NCBI GenBank assembly: GCA_964502805.1
Contig: CAZCYB010000003.1
Location: 1 to 64,000, forward strand
DNA from: Humidesulfovibrio sp964502805
Lineage (GTDB): Bacteria; Desulfobacterota; Desulfovibrionia; Desulfovibrionales; Desulfovibrionaceae
Direction of reading: 5' to 3'
DNA: 64,000 bases
Under the pieces are notes generated by a model. The model saw only the letters and a program-made list of their open reading frames with translations, was not told the origin of the DNA and searched no databases. Positions 7,270-16,132 of the stretch are shown in pieces. The translations under genes were made by a program, and so were the position numbers. The first letter of the stretch is position 1; the number at the start of each line of letters is the position of its first letter.

Positions 7270-9840
7270 CTATTTATCGACGGACCAATGGATGAGGCCC
7301 AGGGAGTGCGCATCGTGCAAGAGCGGGTGGTGCGGCAGGATGCGCACGCAGAAGCCGAAGCGCCCGGCCTCGGAGGGCATGACCTCGCTGCGGTACAGGT
7401 GCCAGCCGTCGCCCAGGGTCTTGTCGGGCACCATCTCCGCCGTGCGGCGCGACAGGAAGGTGGAGTCCTGGGCCACGGGGCCGTAGTAGACCTGCACGGT
7501 CACGTCGCTGGTGGTCAGGCCGTCGAGGTACACCTTGGCCTCGATGAGCACCGGCTCCTCCACGAAGACCTTCTCGTGGGTCTCGGTGCGGATGTCCTGG
7601 ATGCGCAGGTTGCCCCAGTGGGTCATGAGCTTCATGCGCCAGTCGGCCAGGTCCTTGGCGGCCTGGAAGTCCTCGCGCACGAGGCTTGAGTAGTTGCGCC
7701 AGGAGGGCAGGTAGGCCTGCTCCACGTAGTTCTCCACCATGCGGTGGGCGTTGAACACAGGCCCCAGCTCGCGGAAGGCGTTTTTCATCTTGCGGATCCA
7801 GGTGCGCGGCAGGTTGCCGTGCCCGCGCTCGTAGAACTCCGGGATCACGTCGTTTTCCAGCACGTTGTACAGGGTCTGGCTCTCCACGAAGTCCTGATAG
7901 GCCAGGTCCTCGTACTCCTCTCCCCTGCCGATGGCCCAGCCCACGCTGTTGTCGGGCTTGTAGGCCTCGTCCCACCAGCCGTCCAGGGTGGAGAGCTGGA
8001 GCACGCCGTTGGCCACGGCCTTCATGCCGCTGGTGCCGCAGGCCTCCAGGGGGCGCCGGGGATTGTTCAGCCACACGTCGCAGCCCTGCACCATGCGGCT
8101 TGCGATCTTCACGTCGTAGTCCTCCAGGAAGACCATGCCCAGACGGCAGTCGTCGCGGCGGCAGAGCTGCTGGAGCTCCTGGATGATCTTCTTGCCCTCG
8201 TTGTCGTGGGGGTGGGCCTTGCCCGCGAAGATGAACTGCACCCGGCGGCGCGGGTCGCTCATCAGGCGCACCAGGCGCTCCTTGTCCATGAGCAGCAGGT
8301 TAGCGCGCTTGTAGGTGGCAAAGCGCCGGGCGAAACCGATGGTCAGGGCCTGGGGGTCCAGCACCTCGTCGGCCATCTGCAGCTCGCGGTGGCGGGCGCC
8401 CTTCTCCATGAGCTGCTTGCGCAGGCGCTTGCGCACGAAGTCCACCAGGCGTTCGCGCAGGCGTTCGTGGGTGCGCCAGAGCTCGGCGTCGGGTATGCCC
8501 TCGGCCTGCTCCCAGATGCGCTTGCAGTCCGGGTCCTCGCGCCAGTTGCCCAGATAGCGGTCGTACAGGATGGCCATGTCCGTGGCCACCCAGGTGGGCA
8601 TGTGCACCCCGTTGGTGATGTGCGCGATGGGCACGTCCTCCACGGGGTTCTGGGGCCAGACGTTGCGCCACATGCGCCGCGAGACTTCGCCGTGCAGGCG
8701 CGAAACGCCGTTGCTGAAGCGCGACAGGCGCAGGGCCAGCACGGTCATGCAGAAGTGCTCGCCCTCGTCTCGGGGGTCCTCCCGGCCCAGGGCCATGAAC
8801 ACCTTGAACGCCAGGCCCAGCTTGCGGGCGTAGTCGTCGAAGTGGGCCTGCATCAGGTCCATGGGGAAGCGGTCGTTGCCCGCGGGCACCGGGGTGTGGG
8901 TGGTGAACACGCTGGTGCAGGCGGCCAGCTCGCTGGCGGCCTCGAAGGACAGGCCGTGCTCCTTCATGTGGATGCGGATGCGCTCCAGGCCCACAAAGGC
9001 GCAGTGGCCCTCGTTCATGTGGATGACCGCTGGCTCCAGCCCCAGCACGCCCAGAGCCCTGACCCCGCCGATGCCCAGCAGGATCTCCTGCCACAGTCGC
9101 ATCTCCAGCCCGCCGCCATACAGGCGGGCGGTGATCTGCCGGAAATGCGGCGGGTTCTCGTTGACGTTGGTGTCCAGCAGATACAGCGGCACCTTGCCCA
9201 CCTTGGCCTCCCATATGCGCGCGGTGAGCGGCTGGCCCTGGATCTTCATGCGGATCTTGGCCGGGGAGCCGTCGGGCGCGTAGGCGGGCCGAAGCGGCAT
9301 CTGCTCGAAGTCGTGGTCCGGGTACCGCTCCTGCTGCCAGCCGTCCGGGGTCATGTACTGGCGGAAGTAGCCCTCCTGGTACAAAAGGCCCAGGGCCACC
9401 AGGGGCACGTTCAGGTCGCTGGCGGACTTGAGGTGGTCTCCGGCCAGCACGCCAAGGCCGCCGGAATAGATGGGCAGGCACAGGGCGATGCCGTACTCCA
9501 GGCTGAAGTAGGCCACCACCTGGTTGGGCTGGTGGGCCACGGGGAACTTGAAGGGCGAGTGCCTGCGCACGAGGTAGTGGTCCAGGGAGCGCTTGGCGTC
9601 GGCCAGGCGCTGCAGGAAGAAGTCGTCGCGGGAGAGTTCCTCGATGCGCCGCTGCGGCAGCCTGTTGAGCAGGGCCACGGGGTTCTGCTGGCAGGCCACC
9701 CAGAGGTTGTGGTCTATCGTGGTGAAGATGTTGGTCAGCTCGTTGTTCCACGAGAACCACAGATTATACGCGATGTCCCACAGCGGCTCCAGTTTCGGAG
9801 GCAGCTTGGGAACCACGCTGAAGACTCGAAGTGCCTGCAT
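7270..9840 (-). CDS. glgP: Alpha-glucan (glycogen) phosphorylase, GT35 family
   Basis: This 856-residue enzyme phosphorolyses glycogen or maltodextrin to glucose 1-phosphate with pyridoxal phosphate. The N-terminal LEPLWDIAYNLWFSWN is the DUF3417-type extension found in the TM1168/archaeal branch. The PLP-lysine region reads EACGTSGMKAVANG, followed by DGWWDEAY. Phosphate-site motifs such as THTPVPAGND and ITNGVHMPTW are present. The ATG at 9840 fits the family N-terminus and has GGGGGCTCC-type purines upstream. It stands alone, transcribed away from dut. Confidence 0.93.
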   Translation of the reverse strand: MQALRVFSVVPKLPPKLEPLWDIAYNLWFSWNNELTNIFTTIDHNLWVACQQNPVALLNRLPQRRIEELSRDDFFLQRLADAKRSLDHYLVRRHSPFKFPVAHQPNQVVAYFSLEYGIALCLPIYSGGLGVLAGDHLKSASDLNVPLVALGLLYQEGYFRQYMTPDGWQQERYPDHDFEQMPLRPAYAPDGSPAKIRMKIQGQPLTARIWEAKVGKVPLYLLDTNVNENPPHFRQITARLYGGGLEMRLWQEILLGIGGVRALGVLGLEPAVIHMNEGHCAFVGLERIRIHMKEHGLSFEAASELAACTSVFTTHTPVPAGNDRFPMDLMQAHFDDYARKLGLAFKVFMALGREDPRDEGEHFCMTVLALRLSRFSNGVSRLHGEVSRRMWRNVWPQNPVEDVPIAHITNGVHMPTWVATDMAILYDRYLGNWREDPDCKRIWEQAEGIPDAELWRTHERLRERLVDFVRKRLRKQLMEKGARHRELQMADEVLDPQALTIGFARRFATYKRANLLLMDKERLVRLMSDPRRRVQFIFAGKAHPHDNEGKKIIQELQQLCRRDDCRLGMVFLEDYDVKIASRMVQGCDVWLNNPRRPLEACGTSGMKAVANGVLQLSTLDGWWDEAYKPDNSVGWAIGRGEEYEDLAYQDFVESQTLYNVLENDVIPEFYERGHGNLPRTWIRKMKNAFRELGPVFNAHRMVENYVEQAYLPSWRNYSSLVREDFQAAKDLADWRMKLMTHWGNLRIQDIRTETHEKVFVEEPVLIEAKVYLDGLTTSDVTVQVYYGPVAQDSTFLSRRTAEMVPDKTLGDGWHLYRSEVMPSEAGRFGFCVRILPHHPLLHDAHSLGLIHWSVDK

Positions 9841-9875
9841 GGGGGCTCCTTGATATGCGGGGGGAGTGGCGGGGG

Positions 9876-9918
9876 CTCCGCATGGCGGAGAGTATAAAGC
9901 CGCCGCACAAAATGCAAG
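9876..9918 (-). promoter_or_regulatory. Candidate glgP promoter with a dyad at the start site
   Basis: On the minus strand CTTGCA (9918-9913) lies 16 nt before TATACT (9896-9891), a reasonable sigma-70 pair. Immediately downstream is a perfect 6-bp dyad CTCCGC-ATG-GCGGAG (9876-9890), which covers the expected transcription start and could be an operator or a 5' mRNA hairpin. Confidence 0.5.
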
Positions 9919-9955
9919 GGCCGTGCGTCGGCGTGGGCCGGGGCTTCCCGCCGCA

Positions 9956-9984
9956 TTGACATCATCGCCCTTTCCCGCCAAAGG
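9956..9984 (+). promoter_or_regulatory. Weak candidate promoter for dut
   Basis: A consensus TTGACA occurs at 9956-9961, 72 bp before the dut ATG. At 17 nt spacing the -10 position reads CAAAGG, a poor match, so only the -35 is supported. The dut-glgP spacer of about 190 bp must contain divergent promoters. Confidence 0.3.
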
Positions 9985-10033
9985 AATTTCTCCGCGTGAC
10001 GTTTTGCGCGCGGCTCATTTGGAGGACCAGCCC

Positions 10034-10531
10034 ATGACCCATCCCAGCACCGCGCACACCGCCATGGCCCTGCCCGGCCAGCTCGAGGTCCGCGTGAAGT
10101 TCCTGCACCCGGTGTGGACCGAGCACGCCCTGGAGTACGCCACGCCCCACTCCGCGGGGCTGGACCTGCGCGCCTGCATCGACGAGCCCGAGCTCGTCAT
10201 TCCCGCCGGGGGCCGGGCGGCCGTTCCCGCCGGCATCGCCATAGAGATCGGGCAGCCCCACGTTGCGGGCTTCATCTTCTCGCGCAGCGGGCTGGGCACC
10301 AAGGAAGGCCTCACCGTGAGCCAGGGCGTGGGCGTCATCGATCCCGACTACCGGGGGCAGATCATCGTGTCCCTGCTCAACACCTCCGGCCAGCAGCGAC
10401 GAATCGAGCGCGGACAGCGCATCGCCCAGCTCGTGTTCCTGCCGTGTTTCACGGCCCGGCTGCTGCCCGTGGACGAACTGAGCCCCACCGACCGCGGAGC
10501 GGGCGGGTTCGGCCACACCGGAAAGATATAG
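10034..10531 (+). CDS. dut: Deoxyuridine 5'-triphosphate nucleotidohydrolase
   Basis: This 165-residue trimeric dUTPase converts dUTP to dUMP and pyrophosphate. Conserved motifs are HSAGLDLRA (motif 1), FSRSGLGTKEGL (motif 2), GVGVIDPDYRGQI (motif 3), the ERGQRIAQLVF segment (motif 4) and RGAGGFGHTGK (motif 5). The ATG at 10034 has GGAGG about 9 nt upstream; longer in-frame readings upstream enter the promoter. argD follows 26 bp later and is probably co-transcribed. Confidence 0.97.
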   Translation: MTHPSTAHTAMALPGQLEVRVKFLHPVWTEHALEYATPHSAGLDLRACIDEPELVIPAGGRAAVPAGIAIEIGQPHVAGFIFSRSGLGTKEGLTVSQGVGVIDPDYRGQIIVSLLNTSGQQRRIERGQRIAQLVFLPCFTARLLPVDELSPTDRGAGGFGHTGKI

Positions 10532-10557
10532 TCGCAAGCCCTCAAGGAGGGAGCCCC

Positions 10558-11775
10558 ATGACCGATACCGCCTCTTCCAAATACGCCGCCCTGGTCGCCC
10601 GGGACAAGAAGGTGCTCTGCCAGACCTACGGCCGCTATCCCCTGGCCATCGAGAAGGCCGTCGGCTGCCGCATGACCGACCTGGACGGCCGGGAATACGT
10701 GGACCTGCTCTCGGGCATCGCCGTGGCCAACCTGGGCCACAGCCACCCGGAACTGTTGCAGGTCCTGCGCGAGCAGGCCGAGGAGCTCATCCACGTGAGC
10801 AACCTGTTCTACCAGCCCCGGCAGGTGGAACTGGCCGAGAAGCTGCTGGCCACCTGCGCCTGCGACCGGGTGTTCTTCTGCAACTCCGGGGCCGAGGCCA
10901 ACGAGGCGGCCATCAAGCTGGCCCGGCGGTACATGCGCACCGTGGTCTACAAGGACGCCCACGAGATCATCACCCTGTCCGGCTCCTTCCACGGCCGCAC
11001 CCTGGCCACGCTGACGGCCACGGGCCAGGCCGGGCGCATCAAGGAGGGCTTCGAGCCGCTGCCCGAGGGCATCTTCAGCGTGCCTTTCGGCGACGTGGAC
11101 GCCCTGCGCAAGGCCGTCACGGGCAAGACCGCCGCCGTGCTGGTGGAGATGGTCCAGGGCGAGGGCGGCGTGCTGCCCCTGCCCGCGGACTACGCCCTGG
11201 CCGTGCAGGATATCTGCCGCGAGGCCGGGTGCCTGTTCATGGTGGACGAGATCCAGACCGGGCTGTGCCGCACGGGCAAATTCTGGGCCCACCAGCACTT
11301 CGGGCTGTCGCCGGACGTGTTCACCACGGCCAAGGGACTGGCCAACGGGCTGCCCATGGGCGCCATGCTGGCCAAGGAGCACGTGGCCAAGGGCTTCGTG
11401 CCCGGCAGCCACGCCACCACCTTCGGCGGGGGCGGCGTGCTCGCCGCTGTTGCCGCCAAGGTCGTGGACATCATGCTGCGCGACGACCTCGCCGGACGCG
11501 CGGCCCAGGTGGGCGGGAAGGCTTTGCGGGCCTTCCGCGACCTGCAGGCCAAGCACCCGGACAAGATCACGACCGTGCGCGGGCTGGGGCTGATGATCGG
11601 CATCGAGCTTGCCCAGCCGGGCGAGGCGGTGCACGCGGCCCTGCGCGAGGCCGGGTTCGTCTGCAACCTGGCCCACGGCAGGGTGCTGCGCCTGCTGCCG
11701 CCCCTGGTCATTCCCGAGGACGATCTGCTTGCCTTTGCCGCGGCTCTGGACGATATATTGGCCAGGCAGCGGTAG
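10558..11775 (+). CDS. argD: Acetylornithine aminotransferase
   Basis: This 405-residue class III PLP aminotransferase acts in arginine synthesis and commonly also as N-succinyldiaminopimelate transaminase in lysine synthesis. It shows LLSGIAVANLGHSHPE, NSGAEANEAAIKLAR, the FMVDEIQTGLCRTG aspartate motif and TTAKGLANGLPMG with the Schiff-base lysine. AAGGAGG sits 8 nt before the ATG at 10558. dapA and dapB elsewhere in the window make the second role relevant, but the sequence does not decide specificity. Confidence 0.93.
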   Translation: MTDTASSKYAALVARDKKVLCQTYGRYPLAIEKAVGCRMTDLDGREYVDLLSGIAVANLGHSHPELLQVLREQAEELIHVSNLFYQPRQVELAEKLLATCACDRVFFCNSGAEANEAAIKLARRYMRTVVYKDAHEIITLSGSFHGRTLATLTATGQAGRIKEGFEPLPEGIFSVPFGDVDALRKAVTGKTAAVLVEMVQGEGGVLPLPADYALAVQDICREAGCLFMVDEIQTGLCRTGKFWAHQHFGLSPDVFTTAKGLANGLPMGAMLAKEHVAKGFVPGSHATTFGGGGVLAAVAAKVVDIMLRDDLAGRAAQVGGKALRAFRDLQAKHPDKITTVRGLGLMIGIELAQPGEAVHAALREAGFVCNLAHGRVLRLLPPLVIPEDDLLAFAAALDDILARQR

Positions 11776-11826
11776 CAGGCGAACAACGGGCCGGGTCCGC
11801 CAGGACCAGGCCAGGAGCATACAGCT

Positions 11827-12075
11827 GTGGAAGTGCCCCCGATCCCCAAGGCGCCCTCTCCGGAGGCCCTGGAACAGCGGACCAGCCCCGTGGCGCAGGA
11901 GCCAACCCTGCCCAAGGGGCGTCCGCTGGGTTCGGTGCACGCGCACCCCACGCCGGTGGTGGGCGGCCCCCAGCCCGTTGCCAGCGAGCCCACGGCGGCC
12001 TCGGAGCGCCTGCGCTCGGTGCAGGCCCGGTCGGACATCACCGGCACCGGCGGCATAATCGACACCTGGGCCTGA
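11827..12075 (+). CDS. Small proline-rich protein of unknown function
   Basis: This 82-residue ORF starts at a GTG with AGGAG 9 nt upstream. It sits snugly between argD and prmA, has strong G/C third positions like its neighbours, and no better ORF competes. The composition is about one fifth proline with several Gly, and the C-terminus reads ITGTGGIIDTWA. No signal peptide or membrane helix is evident, so it is probably cytoplasmic and largely disordered. I do not recognise the family. Confidence 0.65.
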   Translation: MEVPPIPKAPSPEALEQRTSPVAQEPTLPKGRPLGSVHAHPTPVVGGPQPVASEPTAASERLRSVQARSDITGTGGIIDTWA

Positions 12076-12125
12076 AGCGCCCATCCCCAACACAACCCCA
12101 ACAACAGCACAGGATCCCCCTGCAC

Positions 12126-12998
12126 ATGAACACGTCCCTGATCAAGATCGAGTTTTCCCTGCCCGCGGACCAGTACGACGCGGGCGTCGCTTTTCTGTCC
12201 CAGTCCATCCAGCACGGCTGGGAGGAGTCCCAGGCCGTGGACGGCACCACGCACTTCCGCACCTACCTGGAGGACCACCCGGCGGGCCGCGCGGTGGTGG
12301 AGGAGATCCGCGCGCTGTTCCCCCAGGCGGGCTGCACCGCCGAGGAGAGCGAGGCCCAGGACTGGTCGCAGTCCTGGCGCGAGTTCTTCACGCCCATCGA
12401 GTGCGGGGGCCGCTTCGAGATCCTGCCGCCCTGGCTGACCCAGGAGGCGGGGCACGAGAACCTCACCCCCATCGTCATCGAGCCCAAGATGGCCTTCGGC
12501 ACCGGGCACCACCCCACCACGGCCCTGTGCCTCACCAGCCTGGCCGACGTGGTGGCCGGCGGCTACGCCAAGCCGGGCATGGAGTTCCTGGACCTGGGCA
12601 CGGGCTCAGGCATCCTGGGCATCGGGCTGGCAAAGCTGGGACTCGCGGGCCTGGGCCTGGACATCGACCCCCAGGCCATCGCCTGCGCGGAGGAGAACGC
12701 CCAGATCAACAACGTTGCCGATAGCTTCCAGGTGGCCGTGGGCAGCATCACCGCCGTGCCCGAGGGCAAGCGCTACGACCTGCTGGTGGCCAACATCCTG
12801 TCCAAGCCGCTGATCTTCATGGCCCCGGACATCCTCTCCCGCGTGAAGCCCGGCGGCTGCCTGGTGCTCTCGGGCATCCTCACCGAGCAGGCCCCGGACG
12901 TGGCCCGCGCCTACAAGCGCCTGGGCCTGCCCGACCCGGTGCTGCGCGAGAGCGGCGAGTGGTCGGCCCTGCTCTGGACCGGGGTCTCCGGGAGCTGA
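12126..12998 (+). CDS. prmA: Ribosomal protein L11 methyltransferase
   Basis: This 290-residue SAM-dependent enzyme trimethylates lysines and the N-terminus of ribosomal protein L11. It has an N-terminal substrate domain, then IEPKMAFGTGHHPTT, SAM motif I LDLGTGSGILGIGLAKLG, and the catalytic-loop motif LLVANILSKPL. The ATG at 12126 gives the usual family length. Its stop overlaps the start of the next gene by one base, so the two are coupled. Confidence 0.95.
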   Translation: MNTSLIKIEFSLPADQYDAGVAFLSQSIQHGWEESQAVDGTTHFRTYLEDHPAGRAVVEEIRALFPQAGCTAEESEAQDWSQSWREFFTPIECGGRFEILPPWLTQEAGHENLTPIVIEPKMAFGTGHHPTTALCLTSLADVVAGGYAKPGMEFLDLGTGSGILGIGLAKLGLAGLGLDIDPQAIACAEENAQINNVADSFQVAVGSITAVPEGKRYDLLVANILSKPLIFMAPDILSRVKPGGCLVLSGILTEQAPDVARAYKRLGLPDPVLRESGEWSALLWTGVSGS

Positions 12999-13672
12999 TG
13001 GTGGGCCGCGCCGCGACCCTCCTGGGCATGTACGAGGCCCTGCTGGAGGACCTGGGCCCCAGCAACTGGTGGCCCGGCGACACGCCCTTCGAAGTGGCCG
13101 TGGGGGCCATCCTGACCCAGAACACCAACTGGGTGAACGTGGAGAAGGCCATCGCCAACCTCAAGGCCGCCGGGGCCATGACCGCCCCGGGCCTGCGCGC
13201 CCTGCCGCCCCAGCGCCTGGAGGAGCTCATCAAGCCCACGGGCTATTTTCGCCAGAAATCCAGGAAGTTGGCCGAGCTTCTTGATTTTCTTGAGCGGGAG
13301 TCTGGACTTGAAATCGAGGCGCTTGCTCAACAATCGCTTGAAGAATTGCGGCCCAAACTGCTCTCCGTGCGCGGCATCGGACCGGAGACGGCGGACTCCA
13401 TCCTGCTCTACGCCCTGAACCTGCCCAGCTTCGTGGTGGATGCGTACACGGTTCGCATGTTCTCCCGACACGGCCTGCTGCCGGAGGAGACCAGCTACCA
13501 CGAGGTGCAGGAACTCTTCGAGCAGTCCCTGCCGCGCGAGGTGGCCCTGTACAACGAGTACCACGCCCTCATTGTGCGCGCGGGCAAGCAGTGGTGCCGC
13601 AAGACCGGACCCCGCTGCCACGAATGTCCGCTCCGGCCCTTCCTGCCCGATCCCGACAGGATTCCCCAATGA
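12998..13672 (+). CDS. HhH-GPD DNA glycosylase, endonuclease III superfamily (MagIII-like)
   Basis: This 224-residue base-excision repair protein has helix-hairpin-helix VRGIGPETADSILLYAL and the catalytic-aspartate motif VVDAYTVRM. The catalytic lysine of endonuclease III is replaced by Glu in the hairpin, which predicts a monofunctional glycosylase without lyase activity, as in MagIII-like proteins. The C-terminal cluster motif reads C-x6-C-x2-C, but the fourth Cys position is Leu, so the 4Fe-4S site looks incomplete. ATG 12998 overlaps the prmA stop. The stretch at about 13243-13345 uses AT-richer codons than the rest. Confidence 0.82.
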   Translation: MVGRAATLLGMYEALLEDLGPSNWWPGDTPFEVAVGAILTQNTNWVNVEKAIANLKAAGAMTAPGLRALPPQRLEELIKPTGYFRQKSRKLAELLDFLERESGLEIEALAQQSLEELRPKLLSVRGIGPETADSILLYALNLPSFVVDAYTVRMFSRHGLLPEETSYHEVQELFEQSLPREVALYNEYHALIVRAGKQWCRKTGPRCHECPLRPFLPDPDRIPQ

Positions 13673-14778
13673 CCCGGACGACCCGCGCCGCCGCCCTTCT
13701 CCTCGCCCTGGCCCTGTGCCTGCCGGGCCTGGTCCTGGCCCAGCAGGGCGGGCTGGAGAAGAGCCTGCAGCGCGAGCGCCAGCGCGCAGACGAGCGCAAG
13801 AGCGCCGTGCAGCAGCTGGCCGAGCGCGAGAAGGCCCTCACCGGCAGGCTGGCCGAGGTGGAAAAGCGCGCCGCCGCGGCCCAGCAGCGCATCGAGAAGC
13901 AGGAGGCCGAGCTGGAGGTCATCCGCCGCGAGGAGGCCGTGTACACGGAGCGCTACGACGTGGTGCGCGTGCGCAGGGAACAGGCCGTGCGCGAGCTGCG
14001 CCGCCTGCTGGACGCCCTGTGGCCCCTGCATGCCCAGGGCATGCACGAGGGCGCAAGGCTCACCGAGGGATGGGACGCCTCGGACCGGCGCTTCCAGTGG
14101 ACCAGCTCGGTGTACGCCCAGGCCCGGGCCAAGCTGGAGGACGTGCGCAGGCAGGAGCGCGAGCTGGCCGATGTGCTGGCCAGGCAGCAGGAGCTGGCCG
14201 CCCGGGTGGACAGCCAGCTCGGCGCCATCAACAAGGACAAGGACGCGCTGCTGCGCGACCGCCTGGCCCTGGGCCAGCGCGTGACCCAGGTCTCGGCACA
14301 GCGCCGCGACCTAGAGGGCGAGCTCCAGGACATCCTGAAGACTATCCAGCAGCTCAACTACCAGCTGGCCAGCCAGCGCACGCGCAAGTTCGAGTCCCAC
14401 AAGGCCGCCCTGCCCTGGCCGGTCACAGGCAAGGTGGTGGCCTCCTTCGCGCCCGATGGCCGCCCGGCCCGGCGCGGCCTGGGCATCTCCACCGGCGAGG
14501 GCGCGGAGGTGCGCAGCGTGTTCTGGGGCAAGGTGGTGCACAACGACACCCTGCGCGGCCTGGGCAAGGTGGTCATCATCTTCCATGGCAACGACTATTA
14601 CAGCCTCTACGCCTACCTGGCCGACACGGACGTCCAGGCCGGGCAGGAGGTGGAGAAGGACGAGCCCATAGGCCGGGCCGGGTACTACCCGGAGGCCCAC
14701 GGCAGCGGCACCTATTTCGAATTGCGTTTTCGCCAGAAACCCATTAATCCCCTGCTGTGGCTGACTCCCGCCAGATAG
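13669..14778 (+). CDS. envC: EnvC-like murein hydrolase activator (coiled coil plus degenerate LytM domain)
   Basis: This 369-residue exported protein has a signal peptide (residues 1 to about 25), a long Ala/Glu/Arg-rich coiled coil (about 30-240), and a C-terminal LytM/M23 domain. The zinc ligands are lost: the usual H-x-G-x-D and H-x-H motifs read RRGLGIS and YAY. As in E. coli EnvC, it should activate cell-wall amidases at division rather than cut peptidoglycan itself. The ATG overlaps the glycosylase stop by 4 bp. ctpA and yibQ follow, the typical envC-ctpA-yibQ order. Confidence 0.9.
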   Translation: MTRTTRAAALLLALALCLPGLVLAQQGGLEKSLQRERQRADERKSAVQQLAEREKALTGRLAEVEKRAAAAQQRIEKQEAELEVIRREEAVYTERYDVVRVRREQAVRELRRLLDALWPLHAQGMHEGARLTEGWDASDRRFQWTSSVYAQARAKLEDVRRQERELADVLARQQELAARVDSQLGAINKDKDALLRDRLALGQRVTQVSAQRRDLEGELQDILKTIQQLNYQLASQRTRKFESHKAALPWPVTGKVVASFAPDGRPARRGLGISTGEGAEVRSVFWGKVVHNDTLRGLGKVVIIFHGNDYYSLYAYLADTDVQAGQEVEKDEPIGRAGYYPEAHGSGTYFELRFRQKPINPLLWLTPAR

Positions 14779-14812
14779 GCGGCATGTTTTCCCTGCCCTG
14801 GAGGCTTCCGAT

Positions 14813-16114
14813 ATGCGCATCAGCACCTGGACCGCGACCCTGCTCGTTCTCCTGACCCTCACCGTGGCCCCCGCGCCGCTGGGCGCCGCGTCGAACAAGG
14901 ACGACCAGTTCGAGGCCCTGCGCCGCTTCAGCCAGGTGCTGGACATGGTGGAGACCCACTACGTCAAGAAGGTCACCCGCGCGGAACTGGTGCAGAACTC
15001 CATCAAGGGCATGCTGGAGCAGCTCGACCCGCACTCGGCCTTCCTGGCCCCGGACGACTTCAAGGAACTGCAGGTCTCCTCCAGCGGCGCGTTCTTCGGC
15101 ATCGGCATCGAGATCAGCCAGGAGAACGGCAGGCTCATCGTGGTCACCCCCATCGAGGACACCCCGGCCTTCAAGGCGGGCCTCAAGAGCGGCGACATCA
15201 TCCTGGAGATCGACGGCGAAAGCACCCAGGAGCTGGGCCTCTCCGACGCGGTGAAGAAGATCCGCGGACCCAAGGGCACCAGCGTCACCCTGACCATCCT
15301 GCCCAAGGGCGCCCAGCAGCCCAAGGACGTGACCATCGCCCGCGGCGAGATCCCCATCATCAGCGTCAAGACCCAGGAGCTGGAGCCCGGCTACGTGCTC
15401 ACGCGCATCACCCGCTTCAACGAGCACACCACCAAGGAACTGCGCGACAAGCTGGCCGAGGCCGGGAAGAAGGCGCCCATCAAGGGCATCGTGCTGGACC
15501 TGCGCAACAACCCCGGCGGCCTGCTGGACCAGGCTGTGAGCGTTTCCGACACCTTCCTGCCCGACGGCCTGGTGGTGTACATCCAGGGCAAGGACCCGCA
15601 GTCCCGCCGCGACTTCACCGCGCGCAAGGAAAAGGACGACCTGGTGGACGCGCCCATCGTCTGCCTCATCAACGCCGGCAGCGCCAGCGCCGCCGAGATC
15701 GTGGCCGGAGCCCTGCAGGACCGCAAGCGCGCCCTGCTCATCGGCGAGAAGACCTTCGGCAAAGGCTCGGTGCAGACCGTGGTCTCCCTGCCGGACGGCT
15801 CGGGCATCAAGCTCACCACCGCCCTGTACTACACGCCGGGTGGCCGCTCCATCCAGGCCGAGGGCATCGTGCCCGACCTGGAGATCCCGTTCGTGGCCCC
15901 GCTGTCCGACGAGGACAAGAACAACAAGGAGCGCTTCACCTTCCGCGAGAAGGACTTCTCCCGCCACCTGGAGAACGCCGCGGGCAAGAAGGGCAAGAAG
16001 AAGCCCGGCGCCGCCGAGAGCGACACCGCGCGCCAGATGATCGAGCGGGACAACCAGCTGCGCCTGGGCCTGGAGATGGTCAAGACCCTGCCCAAGATCC
16101 GGGACATCCGCTAG
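14813..16114 (+). CDS. ctpA: Carboxyl-terminal processing protease, S41 family
   Basis: This 433-residue periplasmic serine protease has a signal peptide (about 1-25), a PDZ domain around residues 85-170, and the S41 catalytic domain. The Ser-Lys dyad is Ser292 in NAGSASAAEI and Lys317 in GEKTFGKGSVQ, 25 residues apart as in Prc. The C-terminal tail is charged and Lys-rich. GGAGGC lies a little upstream of ATG 14813. It probably controls cell-wall hydrolases together with the EnvC-like neighbour. Confidence 0.95.
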   Translation: MRISTWTATLLVLLTLTVAPAPLGAASNKDDQFEALRRFSQVLDMVETHYVKKVTRAELVQNSIKGMLEQLDPHSAFLAPDDFKELQVSSSGAFFGIGIEISQENGRLIVVTPIEDTPAFKAGLKSGDIILEIDGESTQELGLSDAVKKIRGPKGTSVTLTILPKGAQQPKDVTIARGEIPIISVKTQELEPGYVLTRITRFNEHTTKELRDKLAEAGKKAPIKGIVLDLRNNPGGLLDQAVSVSDTFLPDGLVVYIQGKDPQSRRDFTARKEKDDLVDAPIVCLINAGSASAAEIVAGALQDRKRALLIGEKTFGKGSVQTVVSLPDGSGIKLTTALYYTPGGRSIQAEGIVPDLEIPFVAPLSDEDKNNKERFTFREKDFSRHLENAAGKKGKKKPGAAESDTARQMIERDNQLRLGLEMVKTLPKIRDIR

Positions 16115-16132
16115 GCGGGCAAGCCTCCCTCC

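Noticed and set aside
7744..9897. A 717-codon plus-strand open frame opposite glgP
   Set aside because: It is antisense to a clear phosphorylase and is rich in His, Val, Ala and Gly in the pattern of GC-rich antisense frames; no ribosome site or recognisable domain.
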